DNA of 11,945 nucleotides from CAYVBJ01 sp964415185 (GCA_964415185.1 CAYPZI010000088.1:1-11945), one strand, 5' to 3'; shown: positions 1-7,867, counted from the stretch's first letter. The notes: a model not told the origin generated them from the letters alone. Numbers and translations: made by a program.

Positions 1-55
1 AGGGGACAGCCTTATTCAAAACGCCGAAGGCGATTTTGAAAAGGCAGGGGTGTGT
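1..55 (+). repeat. 55-bp REP-like repeat, copy A (left flank of DUF559 gene)
   Basis: This stretch is identical base for base to positions 582-636. It begins AGGGGACAG and ends CAGGGGTGTGT, with an internal hairpin (TTCAAAA...TTTTGAA around a GCC/GGC stem). Its GTGTGT end points towards the endonuclease gene and lies 18 bp from that gene's stop codon. It begins at the window edge, so the repeat may extend further left. Confidence 0.85.
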
Positions 56-73
56 ACAACCACAAGCACCCAA

Positions 74-481
74 CTAGTCCAAACCCAGCCTTTCCCCATC
101 CCTCAGCGCCACCACCTCATTTTCAATGACCTCCAGTACACCCTCTGTATCACGCAGCACTTCCCTGTCCTCAAATCTCAGTAATACAACGCCCAATTGC
201 TTCAACCTTTCTTCCTTTGCACAATCTTTTTTTTCCGTCTCCTCAAAAAAGTGGCTTGTTTCATCCAGCTCAATACCGAGGTAAAGTTCTGAACAGAAGA
301 AATCAATAATAAATCGGTCCACAGGTCTTTGGCGGTGAAAATCAAAACCATGCATCTGTTTTCCTTTCAGGTTTTGCCATAAATGGATTTCACTATTTGT
401 GCTGTTGTTTCGGAGACAACGTGCTTTTTCCTTCAGTTCGGGGAGGTAGGGGATGATCGGGCGTTTATAACGGCATTTCAT
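74..481 (-). CDS. DUF559 / Vsr-like endonuclease domain protein
   Basis: This is a 135-aa single-domain protein of the DUF559 family, which has the very-short-patch-repair-like PD-(D/E)XK nuclease fold. The core is visible: an N-terminal helix with E31 (SEIHLW), the FxFHRQ/P strand at about 46-53, the acidic IIDFFC strand (D60), the E71-L-D73 strand followed by H77, and a C-terminal LRFEDREVL strand-helix at about 101-109. The open frame extends 15 codons upstream, but that extension reads into the flanking repeat region and is cysteine-rich. The internal ATG at 481 gives the family's usual MK...IIPY N-terminus, so I start there. No Shine-Dalgarno sequence is visible. The gene sits alone between two inward-facing 55-bp repeats. 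Family members are often annotated simply as endonuclease domain-containing protein; the substrate is unknown. The tight repeat bracket suggests it belongs to a small mobile or repeat-propagating unit rather than a host operon (inference). Confidence 0.85.
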   Translation of the reverse strand: MKCRYKRPIIPYLPELKEKARCLRNNSTNSEIHLWQNLKGKQMHGFDFHRQRPVDRFIIDFFCSELYLGIELDETSHFFEETEKKDCAKEERLKQLGVVLLRFEDREVLRDTEGVLEVIENEVVALRDGERLGLD

Positions 482-520
482 GGCTTGATGAAGGTTTTTT
501 GGTTTGCAGCCCACACTGGT

Positions 521-575
521 ACACACCCCTGCTTTTCCCGAGCCGCCTGAAGGCGTTCGGTCAAATCTGTCCCCT
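521..575 (-). repeat. 55-bp REP-like repeat, copy B (inverted, right flank of DUF559 gene)
   Basis: Read on the minus strand this is the same length (55 nt) as copies A and C, with the same first nine bases (AGGGGACAG) and a near-identical end (GAAAAGCAGGGGTGTGT). The middle differs in sequence but still folds: CCGA..CGCCT pairs with AGGCG..TCGG, where A and C use TTCAAAA with TTTTGAA. Copies A and B therefore form terminal inverted repeats around the endonuclease gene. Confidence 0.8.
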
Positions 576-581
576 CTTGAG

Positions 582-636
582 AGGGGACAGCCTTATTCAA
601 AACGCCGAAGGCGATTTTGAAAAGGCAGGGGTGTGT
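582..636 (+). repeat. 55-bp REP-like repeat, copy C
   Basis: This copy is identical to copy A (1-55) and lies head-to-head with copy B across the 6-bp centre CTTGAG (576-581). B and C together form a 116-bp palindrome (521-636). Its innermost stem is 10 perfect bp (567-576 with 581-590) closing the four-base loop TTGA. The arrangement could be extruded as a cruciform, or act as a bidirectional terminator between the endonuclease gene and purL. Confidence 0.85.
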
Positions 637-890
637 CCGTGGTGTGGCTCGGTCTATGCTGAATAGTCAGGGCATTTTGTATGCACCTGACTGTATGAAC
701 AAAAAACACCCGGTTCCTTACACTTCGTCTAAAAAAAACCAAAAAAATTTTTCAATGCGAATTGCAAATTTCCCAAATCATGATTTTATCTTTCCCGCAA
801 CCCTAACATTCCTAAAATTTACCCCCACACGAAGTTCAGGAATTTGTATTTTCAGGTGAATTAAATTGCACATAAACCATAATCCAATTC
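637..890. other. Intergenic region upstream of purL, no gene seen
   Basis: This 254-bp stretch between repeat copy C and purL must hold the purL promoter, but no convincing TTG/TAnnTTTG pair is visible. An open frame at 617-859 overlaps repeat C, has low-complexity composition and resembles no protein family. It is not called. Confidence 0.5.
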
Positions 891-3140
891 ATGTCGAACG
901 TAACCACGCAGGAGCCGGAAGTTACCCTTGAACTTGCCCTTGAACACGGACTGAATGAAGAAGAATTCGAAGCCATTCAGCAACATCTCGGGCGAATTCC
1001 CACTTTTACCGAATTGGGCGTCTACTCCGTGATGTGGAGTGAGCACTGCTCATACAAAAATTCCATTCTCGAAATCAAAAAACTGCCCCGTGAAGGCGAC
1101 CAGCTTTTGGTAGGTGCCGGAGAGGAAAACGCCGGCATCGTGGATATCGGCGATGGCCTTGCCTGTGCATTCAAGATCGAAAGCCATAACCATCCGTCAG
1201 CCGTGGAGCCGTACCAGGGTGCAGCGACAGGCGTGGGTGGCATTCACCGAGATATTTTTACAATGGGAGCGCGTCCGGTGGCCAGCCTCAATTCACTGCG
1301 GTTCGGAAATATGAAAAATCCCAGGGTTCGCTACCTGCTCAATGGCGTGGTACGGGGCATCTCAGATTATGGCAACTCATTCGGCGTGCCTACAGTGGGT
1401 GGTGAAATCTATTTTGACGATGCCTATGAAGGCAATCCACTGGTAAATGCCATGAGTGTCGGTATTGTCAAAGCCGGCGAGACAGCCTCGGCCATCGCAA
1501 AAGGAATTGATAATCCCGTGTTAATTGTAGGTTCGAGTACCGGACGTGACGGCATTCACGGCGCCACGTTTGCCTCGGAAGAGATCAGTGAAGAGAGTGA
1601 GGCCAAACGGCCCAGTGTTCAGGTCGGAGATCCGTTCACTGAGAAGCTTTTACTTGAAGCAACACTTGAAGCCCTTAAGACCGGTGCCATTGTGGGAATC
1701 CAGGATATGGGTGCCGCGGGTATTGCCTGTTCCTCATCCGAAATGACAGCCAAGGGCGGTGTCGGGATGGAGATCGACCTCGACAAAGTTCCCATGCGCG
1801 AAGAGGGGATGACAGCCTATGAACTGCTCTTGAGCGAAAGCCAGGAACGGATGCTGATTGTTGCCGAAAAAGGCAGGGAGCAGGAAATTATCGATATTTT
1901 TGAAAAATGGGATCTGAATGCCGTAACCATCGGAAAGGTCGTAGAAGGTTTTGAGGTCACCTATTGGAAAGAGGGAGAAATCAAAGCGAAGATCCCTGCC
2001 GGTTCACTCTGCCTGGGAGAAGGGGCTCCGCAATATTCACGTGATGCAGTGCGTCCGGCTTATCTGGATGAGGTGCAGCAGTTCGATTTCAATTCACTGG
2101 ATCATCCGAAAGGCCACAATGAAATACTGAAAAAATTGCTGGGAGCTCCCAATATAGCTTCCAAACGATGGGTGTATGAACAATACGACACCATGGTAAG
2201 GACCAATACCGTAAACGGTCCCGGTGCGTCTGATTCGGGTGTGATCCGGATAAAGGGCACTAAAAAAGGGCTAGCCGTGAAAACGGACTGCAACGGGCGC
2301 TATGTGTACCTGAACCCGAGGCGCGGCGGACAAATTGCGGTTGCCGAAGCGGCTCGCAATGTGGTCTGCAGCGGTGCCAAACCTCTTGCCATCACCAACT
2401 GCCTCAACTTCGGCAATCCCTACAAGCCGGAGGTTTACTGGACTTTCAGGGAAGCACTCGCCGGTATGGGAGATGCCTGCAAGGCTTTGAATACGCCTGT
2501 AACAGGTGGCAATGTCAGCTTTTATAATGAAAACCCGGAAGGTGCCATCTTTCCGACACCGGTAATCGGGATGCTGGGACTCGTGGAAGATATTGAACAG
2601 CACACCATAACCCCAGGGTTTAAGAACGAGGGCGAGCTGGTTTACTATGCCGGGGCTTCGCGAAATGGGCTTGGAGGATCGGAGTACCTGAAGGCGGTTC
2701 ACGGCCTGACTACCGGGAATGCCCCGGAACTTGACCTTAAGTTTGAAGTGAACCTGCAAAAAGTGTTGCTCGGCCTGATTCAGCAGAAACTCGTAACTGC
2801 TGCTCATGATATTTCGGATGGCGGGCTGGTTTTTACACTGGCAGAAATGGCTCTCTTTTCCGGTATCGGGGCTGCGGTCACCACAAAGGAACTGAGCGGT
2901 TCTGTGTACGAGACACTTTACAGCGAAGCACAATCCGGAGTTGTGGTCTCAGTGGCACAGGAAAAAGCGACAGCATTTGAACAAGCCTGCAAACATGGCG
3001 GATTGCCATTCATGGAGCTGGGAGTAACAGGCGGCGATCGTTTGCTGATAGACGAGCATATAGACCTGGCAATTTCAGAGATGGAATCGGTTTATGAAAG
3101 TGCCATCCCGGATGCAATGAAGAGCAGGGTGGAGGTTTAG
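891..3140 (+). CDS. purL: Phosphoribosylformylglycinamidine synthase subunit PurL (small type)
   Basis: This 749-aa protein is FGAM synthase subunit II, which uses ATP and ammonia from PurQ to convert FGAR to FGAM, step 4 of cytosolic de novo purine synthesis. Length and layout fit the small PurL that works with separate PurS and PurQ. Visible motifs are the catalytic-histidine block SEHCSYK (H52), the ATP/FGAR segment IESHNHPSAVEPYQGAATG (about 97-114), GSSTGRDGIHGATFAS (214-229), GIQDMGAAGIACSS (269-282), ESQERM (316-321) and, in the second half, NPRRGGQIAVAEAARN, TNCLNFGNP, TGGNVSFYNE and AHDISDGGL. The frame is complete with no damage. The ATG at 891 is the first that gives the expected N-terminus and has no Shine-Dalgarno sequence. 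purS and purQ are not adjacent, so purL stands alone here. Confidence 0.97.
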   Translation: MSNVTTQEPEVTLELALEHGLNEEEFEAIQQHLGRIPTFTELGVYSVMWSEHCSYKNSILEIKKLPREGDQLLVGAGEENAGIVDIGDGLACAFKIESHNHPSAVEPYQGAATGVGGIHRDIFTMGARPVASLNSLRFGNMKNPRVRYLLNGVVRGISDYGNSFGVPTVGGEIYFDDAYEGNPLVNAMSVGIVKAGETASAIAKGIDNPVLIVGSSTGRDGIHGATFASEEISEESEAKRPSVQVGDPFTEKLLLEATLEALKTGAIVGIQDMGAAGIACSSSEMTAKGGVGMEIDLDKVPMREEGMTAYELLLSESQERMLIVAEKGREQEIIDIFEKWDLNAVTIGKVVEGFEVTYWKEGEIKAKIPAGSLCLGEGAPQYSRDAVRPAYLDEVQQFDFNSLDHPKGHNEILKKLLGAPNIASKRWVYEQYDTMVRTNTVNGPGASDSGVIRIKGTKKGLAVKTDCNGRYVYLNPRRGGQIAVAEAARNVVCSGAKPLAITNCLNFGNPYKPEVYWTFREALAGMGDACKALNTPVTGGNVSFYNENPEGAIFPTPVIGMLGLVEDIEQHTITPGFKNEGELVYYAGASRNGLGGSEYLKAVHGLTTGNAPELDLKFEVNLQKVLLGLIQQKLVTAAHDISDGGLVFTLAEMALFSGIGAAVTTKELSGSVYETLYSEAQSGVVVSVAQEKATAFEQACKHGGLPFMELGVTGGDRLLIDEHIDLAISEMESVYESAIPDAMKSRVEV

Positions 3141-3276
3141 GGATTGGTTTTATAAGGGCATAAAGGAACCGTTTTCTTCGAGATACTATTTAAAAAGGAA
3201 CAGCCGTAAACTCCCCACTTGTCTGTCCTGAGTGATTCCGAAAGAAGATTTCACGAAGTTACCATCAGATCGAAGA

Positions 3277-3306
3277 TCGCATATCGCATATCTGAGATCG
3301 CATATC
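3277..3306. repeat. Iterated TCGCATATC repeat
   Basis: Three exact copies of TCGCATATC start at 3277, 3284 and 3298. The first two overlap by two bases and the third follows a TGAGA spacer. On the minus strand they encode the spurious motif RSQICDMRS. I recognise this as a low-complexity dispersed repeat style, not a gene. Confidence 0.7.
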
Positions 3307-3461
3307 AACAAACACGATCCTGATTACAAGTAAATATTCTGATGATTGCCACAAATTTGATATGAAATCTGGAGTAGGGAGAGTGTCTCCGACTGCCGGC
3401 GGATCTTCCTCTTCATAGCTTAAACCGAAGAAAACCATACATAGGCATCTGCTGTGAATAA

Positions 3462-3516
3462 GGAGATCCCTCAACTCCACTCGTCACTCCGCTCCTCATT
3501 TCGTTCGGGATGACAG
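3462..3516 (-). repeat. REP-like dispersed repeat (CTGTCATCCCGAACG ... GGATCTCC type)
   Basis: Read on the minus strand, this starts CTGTCATCCCGAACGAAATG and ends TTGAGGGATCTCC, with GAGCGGAGTGACGAG inside. It resembles the GTCATnCCGAnCG...GGATCTCC intergenic repeats common in Bacteroidota and Chlorobiota genomes (recognition from memory, not a search). GTCA(C)TCC and GGATGAC at 3484-3514 can pair as an imperfect hairpin. Confidence 0.55.
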
Positions 3517-3530
3517 ATACCGTTATTAGT

Positions 3531-3585
3531 AATGGGCGGCGTATCAAACTCATTGCTGCACATAATTTGGAGCGCCGCCGCCATT
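3531..3585. repeat. Imperfect inverted repeat (possible hairpin)
   Basis: AATGGGCGGCG (3531-3541) pairs with CGCCGCCATT (3576-3585) as a 10-bp stem with one bulged G, enclosing about 34 nt. No U-tract follows, so a factor-independent terminator is not obvious. Confidence 0.45.
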
Positions 3586-3995
3586 GCATGTTAATATATG
3601 CCTCTCGGCGCGGGAAAGGCCTTATTCTTATCTAGCTTTTGAGTGCCGTGCCTTTTCCCCAAAACCCCCTGTCATCAGTCCGGAGACGGACGCAGTCTCG
3701 ACCGAAGTCCCGGCTCAGATTATAAATAAAGCCGTCCAATTTAAACCGGGACGGAGCGGAGAGATCTCCTTGATTATGGCTGGTGCTCATCCAGTCTCTT
3801 TTTTAAATCCAGCTGTGAACATATGGGTTTCCTCCACTGCGCTTTGGTTTAAGTATGTTGACGCACATATTTTTTCCGGCCAGGACTGCGGACGGAACCG
3901 CACCTGTCTCCTGAATAATGACTGAGACACATTTTAAAGCTTGGAGAATACAATATCAATCTATGAACAATGATCGAGTTATCTGCCTAAGACAA

Positions 3996-4022
3996 ATCTG
4001 CGGGATTCGCGGGATCTGCGGG
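3996..4022. repeat. 9-bp tandem repeat, three units
   Basis: ATCTGCGGG, ATTCGCGGG and ATCTGCGGG follow one another with period 9 (units 1 and 3 identical, unit 2 with two changes), then AGAT. This lies 33 bp beyond the end of the broken propeller gene. Confidence 0.75.
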
Positions 4023-4054
4023 AGATAACATTTCGAACTTTACCTGATATGAAT

Positions 4055-5135
4055 TTACCAGCCATCAACGATTTCCCAAATAACAAGCCGGCCTGTTTCT
4101 TCAGAAATACCTGCCAGATGAGATTCCGAAACGGCAAAAGCGGATACCGGTTCCGGTGTTTCATAGCTGTACCTGTAATCACCGGTTTCTATATCGTAGA
4201 CATCAATTAACCAATCTCTTTGATATTCTTCACGTTCAATATTGTAGTTCAAATTTTTTGGAAATCAAAAGATGAAGAAGTTCATTGGACAGGCTGATCT
4301 CAGTTGTTATTTGTTTAAATGAAGAATAGTCCTCAAAATTATAATTGGAGCCGCCGTTTTCAAAAACCATGTATTCCGGGACTAATTTCTTGATGGGAAC
4401 CGGTTCTATAGGCTTTCGAAAGTATAGCACATTGCCATCCGAATCGTATCTGGCAATATGATTGGTGAAATAAAATGACTGGATGATGCTGAAATCACTA
4501 TGAACAACAGAACTACCCTGTAAAATAATTATCCACAATTCCGGATTTTGCACAAGCGGGTCAAAAGTACGAAGCGGATTATGGTTCTCATCGTATAGTT
4601 TCACTCCGGTATATTGCCTGATTCTGGCCGCATATTTACCGGATTGCATGGGAATCACATGGTAATGAACTTCTTCGGTTTGATGGATATCCCATGATTT
4701 TGTCGCTTTGTCAATAATGGTTATCCGGCTGTTGGCACTGTCATACACCCAAAGGTTATTTTCTTCATCCGAAAATATCGCGTTATAAAACCTCGCAAAC
4801 TCACCGGGACCGTTGCCTTCGCCAAGGCCGTATCTATTCACGGGATTTGCATTGAGGTCGAAAGAACGGATAACCATCTCTTCCATATCTCCGAAATAGA
4901 TCAGGCCATCACTTCCGAAGTGCATGGAATTGGCATCGAAAAACCGGTCGGAGATAGCCGTTTGCCGGAATCCGATTTCTTTCAGGGTTCGTTGTTGCAC
5001 GTTTTGAGGTTCCGGCTGGTTGACAAGCGCTTTGTCAAGTTCGGACTGATTTGAATTCCCGAAAAAAATCCAACCGGCAATGATAAAAACAGCCAGCAAA
5101 AAAATTGTGGTAAGGAGAAATCCGGAGTTAAACAT
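4055..5135 (-). pseudogene. Frameshifted membrane-anchored 6-bladed beta-propeller protein
   Basis: Two overlapping minus-strand frames make one gene. The upstream frame runs from 5135 to a premature stop at 4236-4238. The remaining 60 or so residues (VYDIETGDYRYSYETPE...LVIWEI) continue in the next frame to 4055. Together they match the paralogue at 5668-6756 end to end, including its final VYDYESGTYKFSY...IAIWKY. Removing one base from the T6 run at 4254-4259 (A6 on the coding strand) joins the frames into a 359-aa product, against 362 aa for the paralogue. The N-terminus is a single membrane anchor (residues about 5-25), followed by propeller repeats and the hallmark GNGPGEF (107-113). The start ATG at 5135 is chosen over an 18-codon extension to 5189 because it aligns with the paralogue. 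The function of such 6-bladed propellers is unknown. A real mutation and an assembly error cannot be distinguished here. Confidence 0.8.
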
Positions 5136-5421
<286 letters not shown>

Positions 5422-5460
5422 AAATTGTATAACTAAGTATTTTCCTAAAACAAATAACAT

Positions 5461-5535
5461 TACCCATTTTCATAATGGATTTGAACCTGCGACCTTCCCG
5501 ACCGCTGTCGGGCTGCACCAACAACCCAATGGGCA
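5461..5535 (-). pseudogene. tRNA-like remnant
   Basis: This is a 75-nt tRNA-sized segment. A 7-bp acceptor-like stem closes it (TGCCCAT with ATGGGTA, one G-T pair). A CCCGA/TCGGG hairpin sits where the anticodon arm would be, and a 19-base block (AGGTCGCAGGTTCAAATCC, 5477-5495 on plus) is identical to the variable-loop/T-arm of the neighbouring tRNA-Pro. It is not functional as drawn: the anticodon loop has six bases and no U33, the T stem has mismatches, and extra bases precede the 3' acceptor strand. It could be a decayed tandem tRNA copy or an old recombination scar. Confidence 0.45.
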
Positions 5536-5667
5536 ATCAAATTACAAATTTCTGATTTCAAATAACACCATTATTCATATCAAGCATTTAAGTTGGTAGT
5601 GGCTGCGTGATTACTTTTTTATTCTCAAACGACGCTTTGGAGATCAATCTGTTGAATTCACACAATA

Positions 5668-6756
5668 TCAGAAATTCTCATATTTCCAGATAGCAATTCC
5701 CGCCGTATCTTGCAACGTGCCTGCGAGATACTGATCATTCAATGTCAGAGTAGATAAATTTTCAGGCAGTTTATAACTGAATTTATAAGTACCGGATTCA
5801 TAATCGTAAACATCTACAAATTCTCTGGCAAAGTACATGTGGTCACCTTCAGGATATCGGTTGATCAGGCTGTCGGTTTGCTCTGCAATTAGAACATGAG
5901 CCTGATTATTAATTACAGATGGAGAATCGTAAAAGGGCGTATCTGCAAACAGTTTGTAAGTGTGAACAAAAAGATCTGTGTCTCCCTGTTTTTGAAACTC
6001 CTGAATGTTATTTGTCAGAGTAAGCATATCAACAGGGTCTACAGGCCGGCGAAACCATTTTATGTCACCTTTTTTATTGTAACGGATCATATTTCCCGTA
6101 CGGAAGTTTACCCTTATAATTCCTTTTTCATCCGCATCAAAATTACCACTGACTATGTGTGACCATAATCGAGTGTTATTAACAAGAGGTTGAAATCTGA
6201 GTATTAAATTCCCGTCTAAATTGCTGATGTAAGGATTGCTTTGATACCAGGTTTTCAGTAAAACTTCATCCGTTTTGACAGGCATAAACCGAAAGGCTCG
6301 TTCCTTGATATTGTGTATATTAAACTCTCCATTTCCCTGAAAGATTGTGATTCGGAGTAGTTCGCTGTCGAGTGCCCAGATCATTTGTCCTATACCAATT
6401 TCCAGGTCAATGATATTAAGAAACTCTCCCGGACCCCGCCCAATACCTTTGCCATATGATTGCAGTTTATTTCCTTCGAAATCATATTTATAAATTTTCA
6501 TATCTCCAGAATCTACAATAAAGAAGGTGTTATCGGCTCCATCAACGATTAAATTCGGATTTAACAGGCTGTAATCTTTTCCTTCTAAGCGAAATTCAAT
6601 CTCCTTCCATATTCTTTCTTTTACTTGCTGATATACAGGAGATACGAGATAGGCATTTTCCAACTCAGTCTGTGTTTTATTGAAAAAGTAGAACAAGCTG
6701 ATGCCAATCAACAGAATAAGAAGCCCGGCAGAAACAAAAGTTATAGTAGATTTCAT
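5668..6756 (-). CDS. Membrane-anchored 6-bladed beta-propeller protein
   Basis: This 362-aa protein has an N-terminal hydrophobic anchor (residues about 3-25, no lipobox cysteine). Propeller blades follow, with the family hallmark YGKGIGRGPGEF (101-112) after FIVDSGDMKIYKYDFEGNKLQSYG, and the C-terminus is VDVYDYESGTYKFSY...LAGTLQDTAGIAIWKY. This is the 6-bladed beta-propeller family (NHL/TolB-like) common in Bacteroidota. Most members are uncharacterised periplasmic proteins and I assign no substrate. The start is the ATG at 6756; the codon before it is a TTG that could be read as a start but is unnecessary. It is the intact paralogue of the frameshifted gene at 4055-5135 on the same strand, so the pair probably arose by duplication. 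No Shine-Dalgarno sequence is visible. Confidence 0.85.
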   Translation of the reverse strand: MKSTITFVSAGLLILLIGISLFYFFNKTQTELENAYLVSPVYQQVKERIWKEIEFRLEGKDYSLLNPNLIVDGADNTFFIVDSGDMKIYKYDFEGNKLQSYGKGIGRGPGEFLNIIDLEIGIGQMIWALDSELLRITIFQGNGEFNIHNIKERAFRFMPVKTDEVLLKTWYQSNPYISNLDGNLILRFQPLVNNTRLWSHIVSGNFDADEKGIIRVNFRTGNMIRYNKKGDIKWFRRPVDPVDMLTLTNNIQEFQKQGDTDLFVHTYKLFADTPFYDSPSVINNQAHVLIAEQTDSLINRYPEGDHMYFAREFVDVYDYESGTYKFSYKLPENLSTLTLNDQYLAGTLQDTAGIAIWKYENF

Positions 6757-7049
6757 CAAAGTAAAGTTCTTTATCGAACAATATTTAAATCAGATGAACA
6801 GAATGTGGTCAAAAATTTATAACATTTTAAAGTTGCCGATTTATCTTAAAAGGAAGCTGAGACAGGAGAGATATTGAGACAAAAAAACTCAGAATTTCTT
6901 ACTCCATGAAAAGAAACAAGGATTTAGAGAGCTTGCATCGTAAAACAGGAATTCTGAAACTAAAATTATATTAACAATGGTAATCGAACGATTTCCCGTT
7001 CTTTTCAATTTTGATGTCAGAAAGAAATTTTTAATCAGATTTGAATAAA
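6757..7049. other. Divergent intergenic region (propeller / SDR)
   Basis: This 293-bp, AT-rich stretch separates two divergently transcribed genes and should carry both promoters. I find no TTG/TAnnTTTG pair at correct spacing that I would defend, no hairpin and no small gene. Confidence 0.4.
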
Positions 7050-7769
7050 ATGGAAGATAAAACAGTACTGATTGTCGGGGGTTCGGGAGGAATCGGCCAG
7101 GCGTGTGCCGCACTTTTTGCCCGGGCCGGAGCCAAAGTGGTATTGGCTGCCCGGAACAAGGAAAAGGCAGAAGAAAAGGCAAAGGAGATTAACGACGGAG
7201 GAGGTGAAGCGTATGTGATTGAAGTGGATGTTACAGACCTGGCCTCCGTTTCAAATATGGCCCGTGAAGTGGAAGAGAACCTTGGGGGCGTGGATGTATT
7301 GGTCAATGCATTCGGAACTGGTTTGATTCAGCCGCTTCTCGACATCAATCCGAAAGATGCCAAAGAGCTTTTTGATGTGAATGTGTTCGGGACATTCCTG
7401 GTCACGCAAACTGTTTCCCGCTATATGGCGACTCATAAAAAAGGCCGGATCATCATGTTTCCGGGAATCCTGGGCAAGGCCGTGATGAAAAATACCTCGG
7501 TCTATTCGGCATCGAAATACGCGGTTACAGGTTTTACAAAAGCACTGGTTGAAGAAAACCGGCGTTCGGGCATCAAATTTTCGCTTCTCTATCTCGGCGG
7601 CGTAGCTACGGATTTCTGGGATAACCCGAAAGTGGATATGCGTGTGCAAAAAGATAAAATGCTGACCCCTCAGGAAGTTGCAAAAGCCGTCTATTACGCC
7701 GCCTCTCAGCCCGATCAATCCGTGCTGAATGAAGTAGTAATCCAGCCCGAATCCCATCAAATGGTATAA
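7050..7769 (+). CDS. Short-chain dehydrogenase/reductase (SDR) with atypical active site
   Basis: This 239-aa protein is a classical-length SDR with a Rossmann fold. The nucleotide-binding loop GGSGGIG (10-16) leads the chain, AARN (34-37) follows beta-2 and favours NADP(H), and D60V is the adenine-contact acid. NAFG (86-89) replaces the usual NNAG/NAG, N111 is the structural/catalytic Asn, and Y152-x3-K156 (YSASK) is the catalytic pair. The catalytic serine normally 13 residues before the Tyr is Gly139 (segment IIMFPGILGK instead of the common INISSxxGK). I chose the ATG at 7050 over an in-frame TTG at 7041. The substrate cannot be inferred. The gene is monocistronic, and three hairpin repeats start 5 bp after its stop. 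Confidence 0.9.
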   Translation: MEDKTVLIVGGSGGIGQACAALFARAGAKVVLAARNKEKAEEKAKEINDGGGEAYVIEVDVTDLASVSNMAREVEENLGGVDVLVNAFGTGLIQPLLDINPKDAKELFDVNVFGTFLVTQTVSRYMATHKKGRIIMFPGILGKAVMKNTSVYSASKYAVTGFTKALVEENRRSGIKFSLLYLGGVATDFWDNPKVDMRVQKDKMLTPQEVAKAVYYAASQPDQSVLNEVVIQPESHQMV

Positions 7770-7774
7770 AAGAT

Positions 7775-7811
7775 AAGGACCGCCAAGCGTGCGCAGCACC
7801 TTGACGCGTCC
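7775..7811. repeat. Hairpin repeat unit 1
   Basis: This unit runs AAGGACCGCCAAG to CTTGACGCGTCC. It folds as GGAC/GTCC outside, CAAG/CTTG in the middle and GTGC/GCAC with a GCA loop. Compared with unit 2, both sides of the middle stem changed together. Confidence 0.8.
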
Positions 7812-7829
7812 AATAAAAAAGCACCAAAC

Positions 7830-7867
7830 AAGGACCGCCGAGCGTGCGTAAGCACCTCGTCGCGTCC
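7830..7867. repeat. Hairpin repeat unit 2
   Basis: This unit runs AAGGACCGCCGAG to CTCGTCGCGTCC. The middle stem is CGAG/CTCG, and the apical stem GTGC/GCAC closes a GTAA loop. It starts 55 bp after the start of unit 1. Confidence 0.8.

Larger units (their letters stand above)
3141..4054. other. 914-bp gene-free, repeat-rich intergenic region
   Basis: I see no credible gene between purL and the broken propeller gene. Open frames at 3265-3480 (minus) and 3584-3925 (plus) are built partly from repeat sequence and resemble no family. The region holds an iterated TCGCATATC motif (3277-3306), a REP-like 55-mer (3462-3516), an inverted repeat (3531-3585) and a 9-bp tandem repeat (3996-4022). It looks like an accumulation site for short dispersed repeats. 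Confidence 0.6.

Noticed and set aside
617..859. 80-aa plus-strand open frame upstream of purL
   Set aside because: It starts inside the 55-bp repeat, has unlikely composition and no family resemblance, and covers the region that should hold the purL promoter.
3265..3480. 71-aa minus-strand open frame
   Set aside because: Its C-terminus is the translated TCGCATATC repeat and the rest matches no protein pattern I know; it is probably intergenic.
3584..3925. 113-aa plus-strand open frame
   Set aside because: It has no domain, and its sequence contains what may be a very diverged, opposite-orientation relative of the REP-like 55-mer (roughly 3669-3768). That similarity is too weak to annotate as a repeat.
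4236..4262. Programmed -1 ribosomal frameshift in the propeller gene
   Set aside because: Rejoining the frames needs a +1 (or -2) shift, not -1, and no downstream stimulatory structure is evident. A homopolymer indel is simpler.
5438..5472. Promoter for tRNA-Pro on the minus strand
   Set aside because: AT-rich sequence with TATTTG is present but lacks the TAnnTTTG spacing and a matching upstream TTG.
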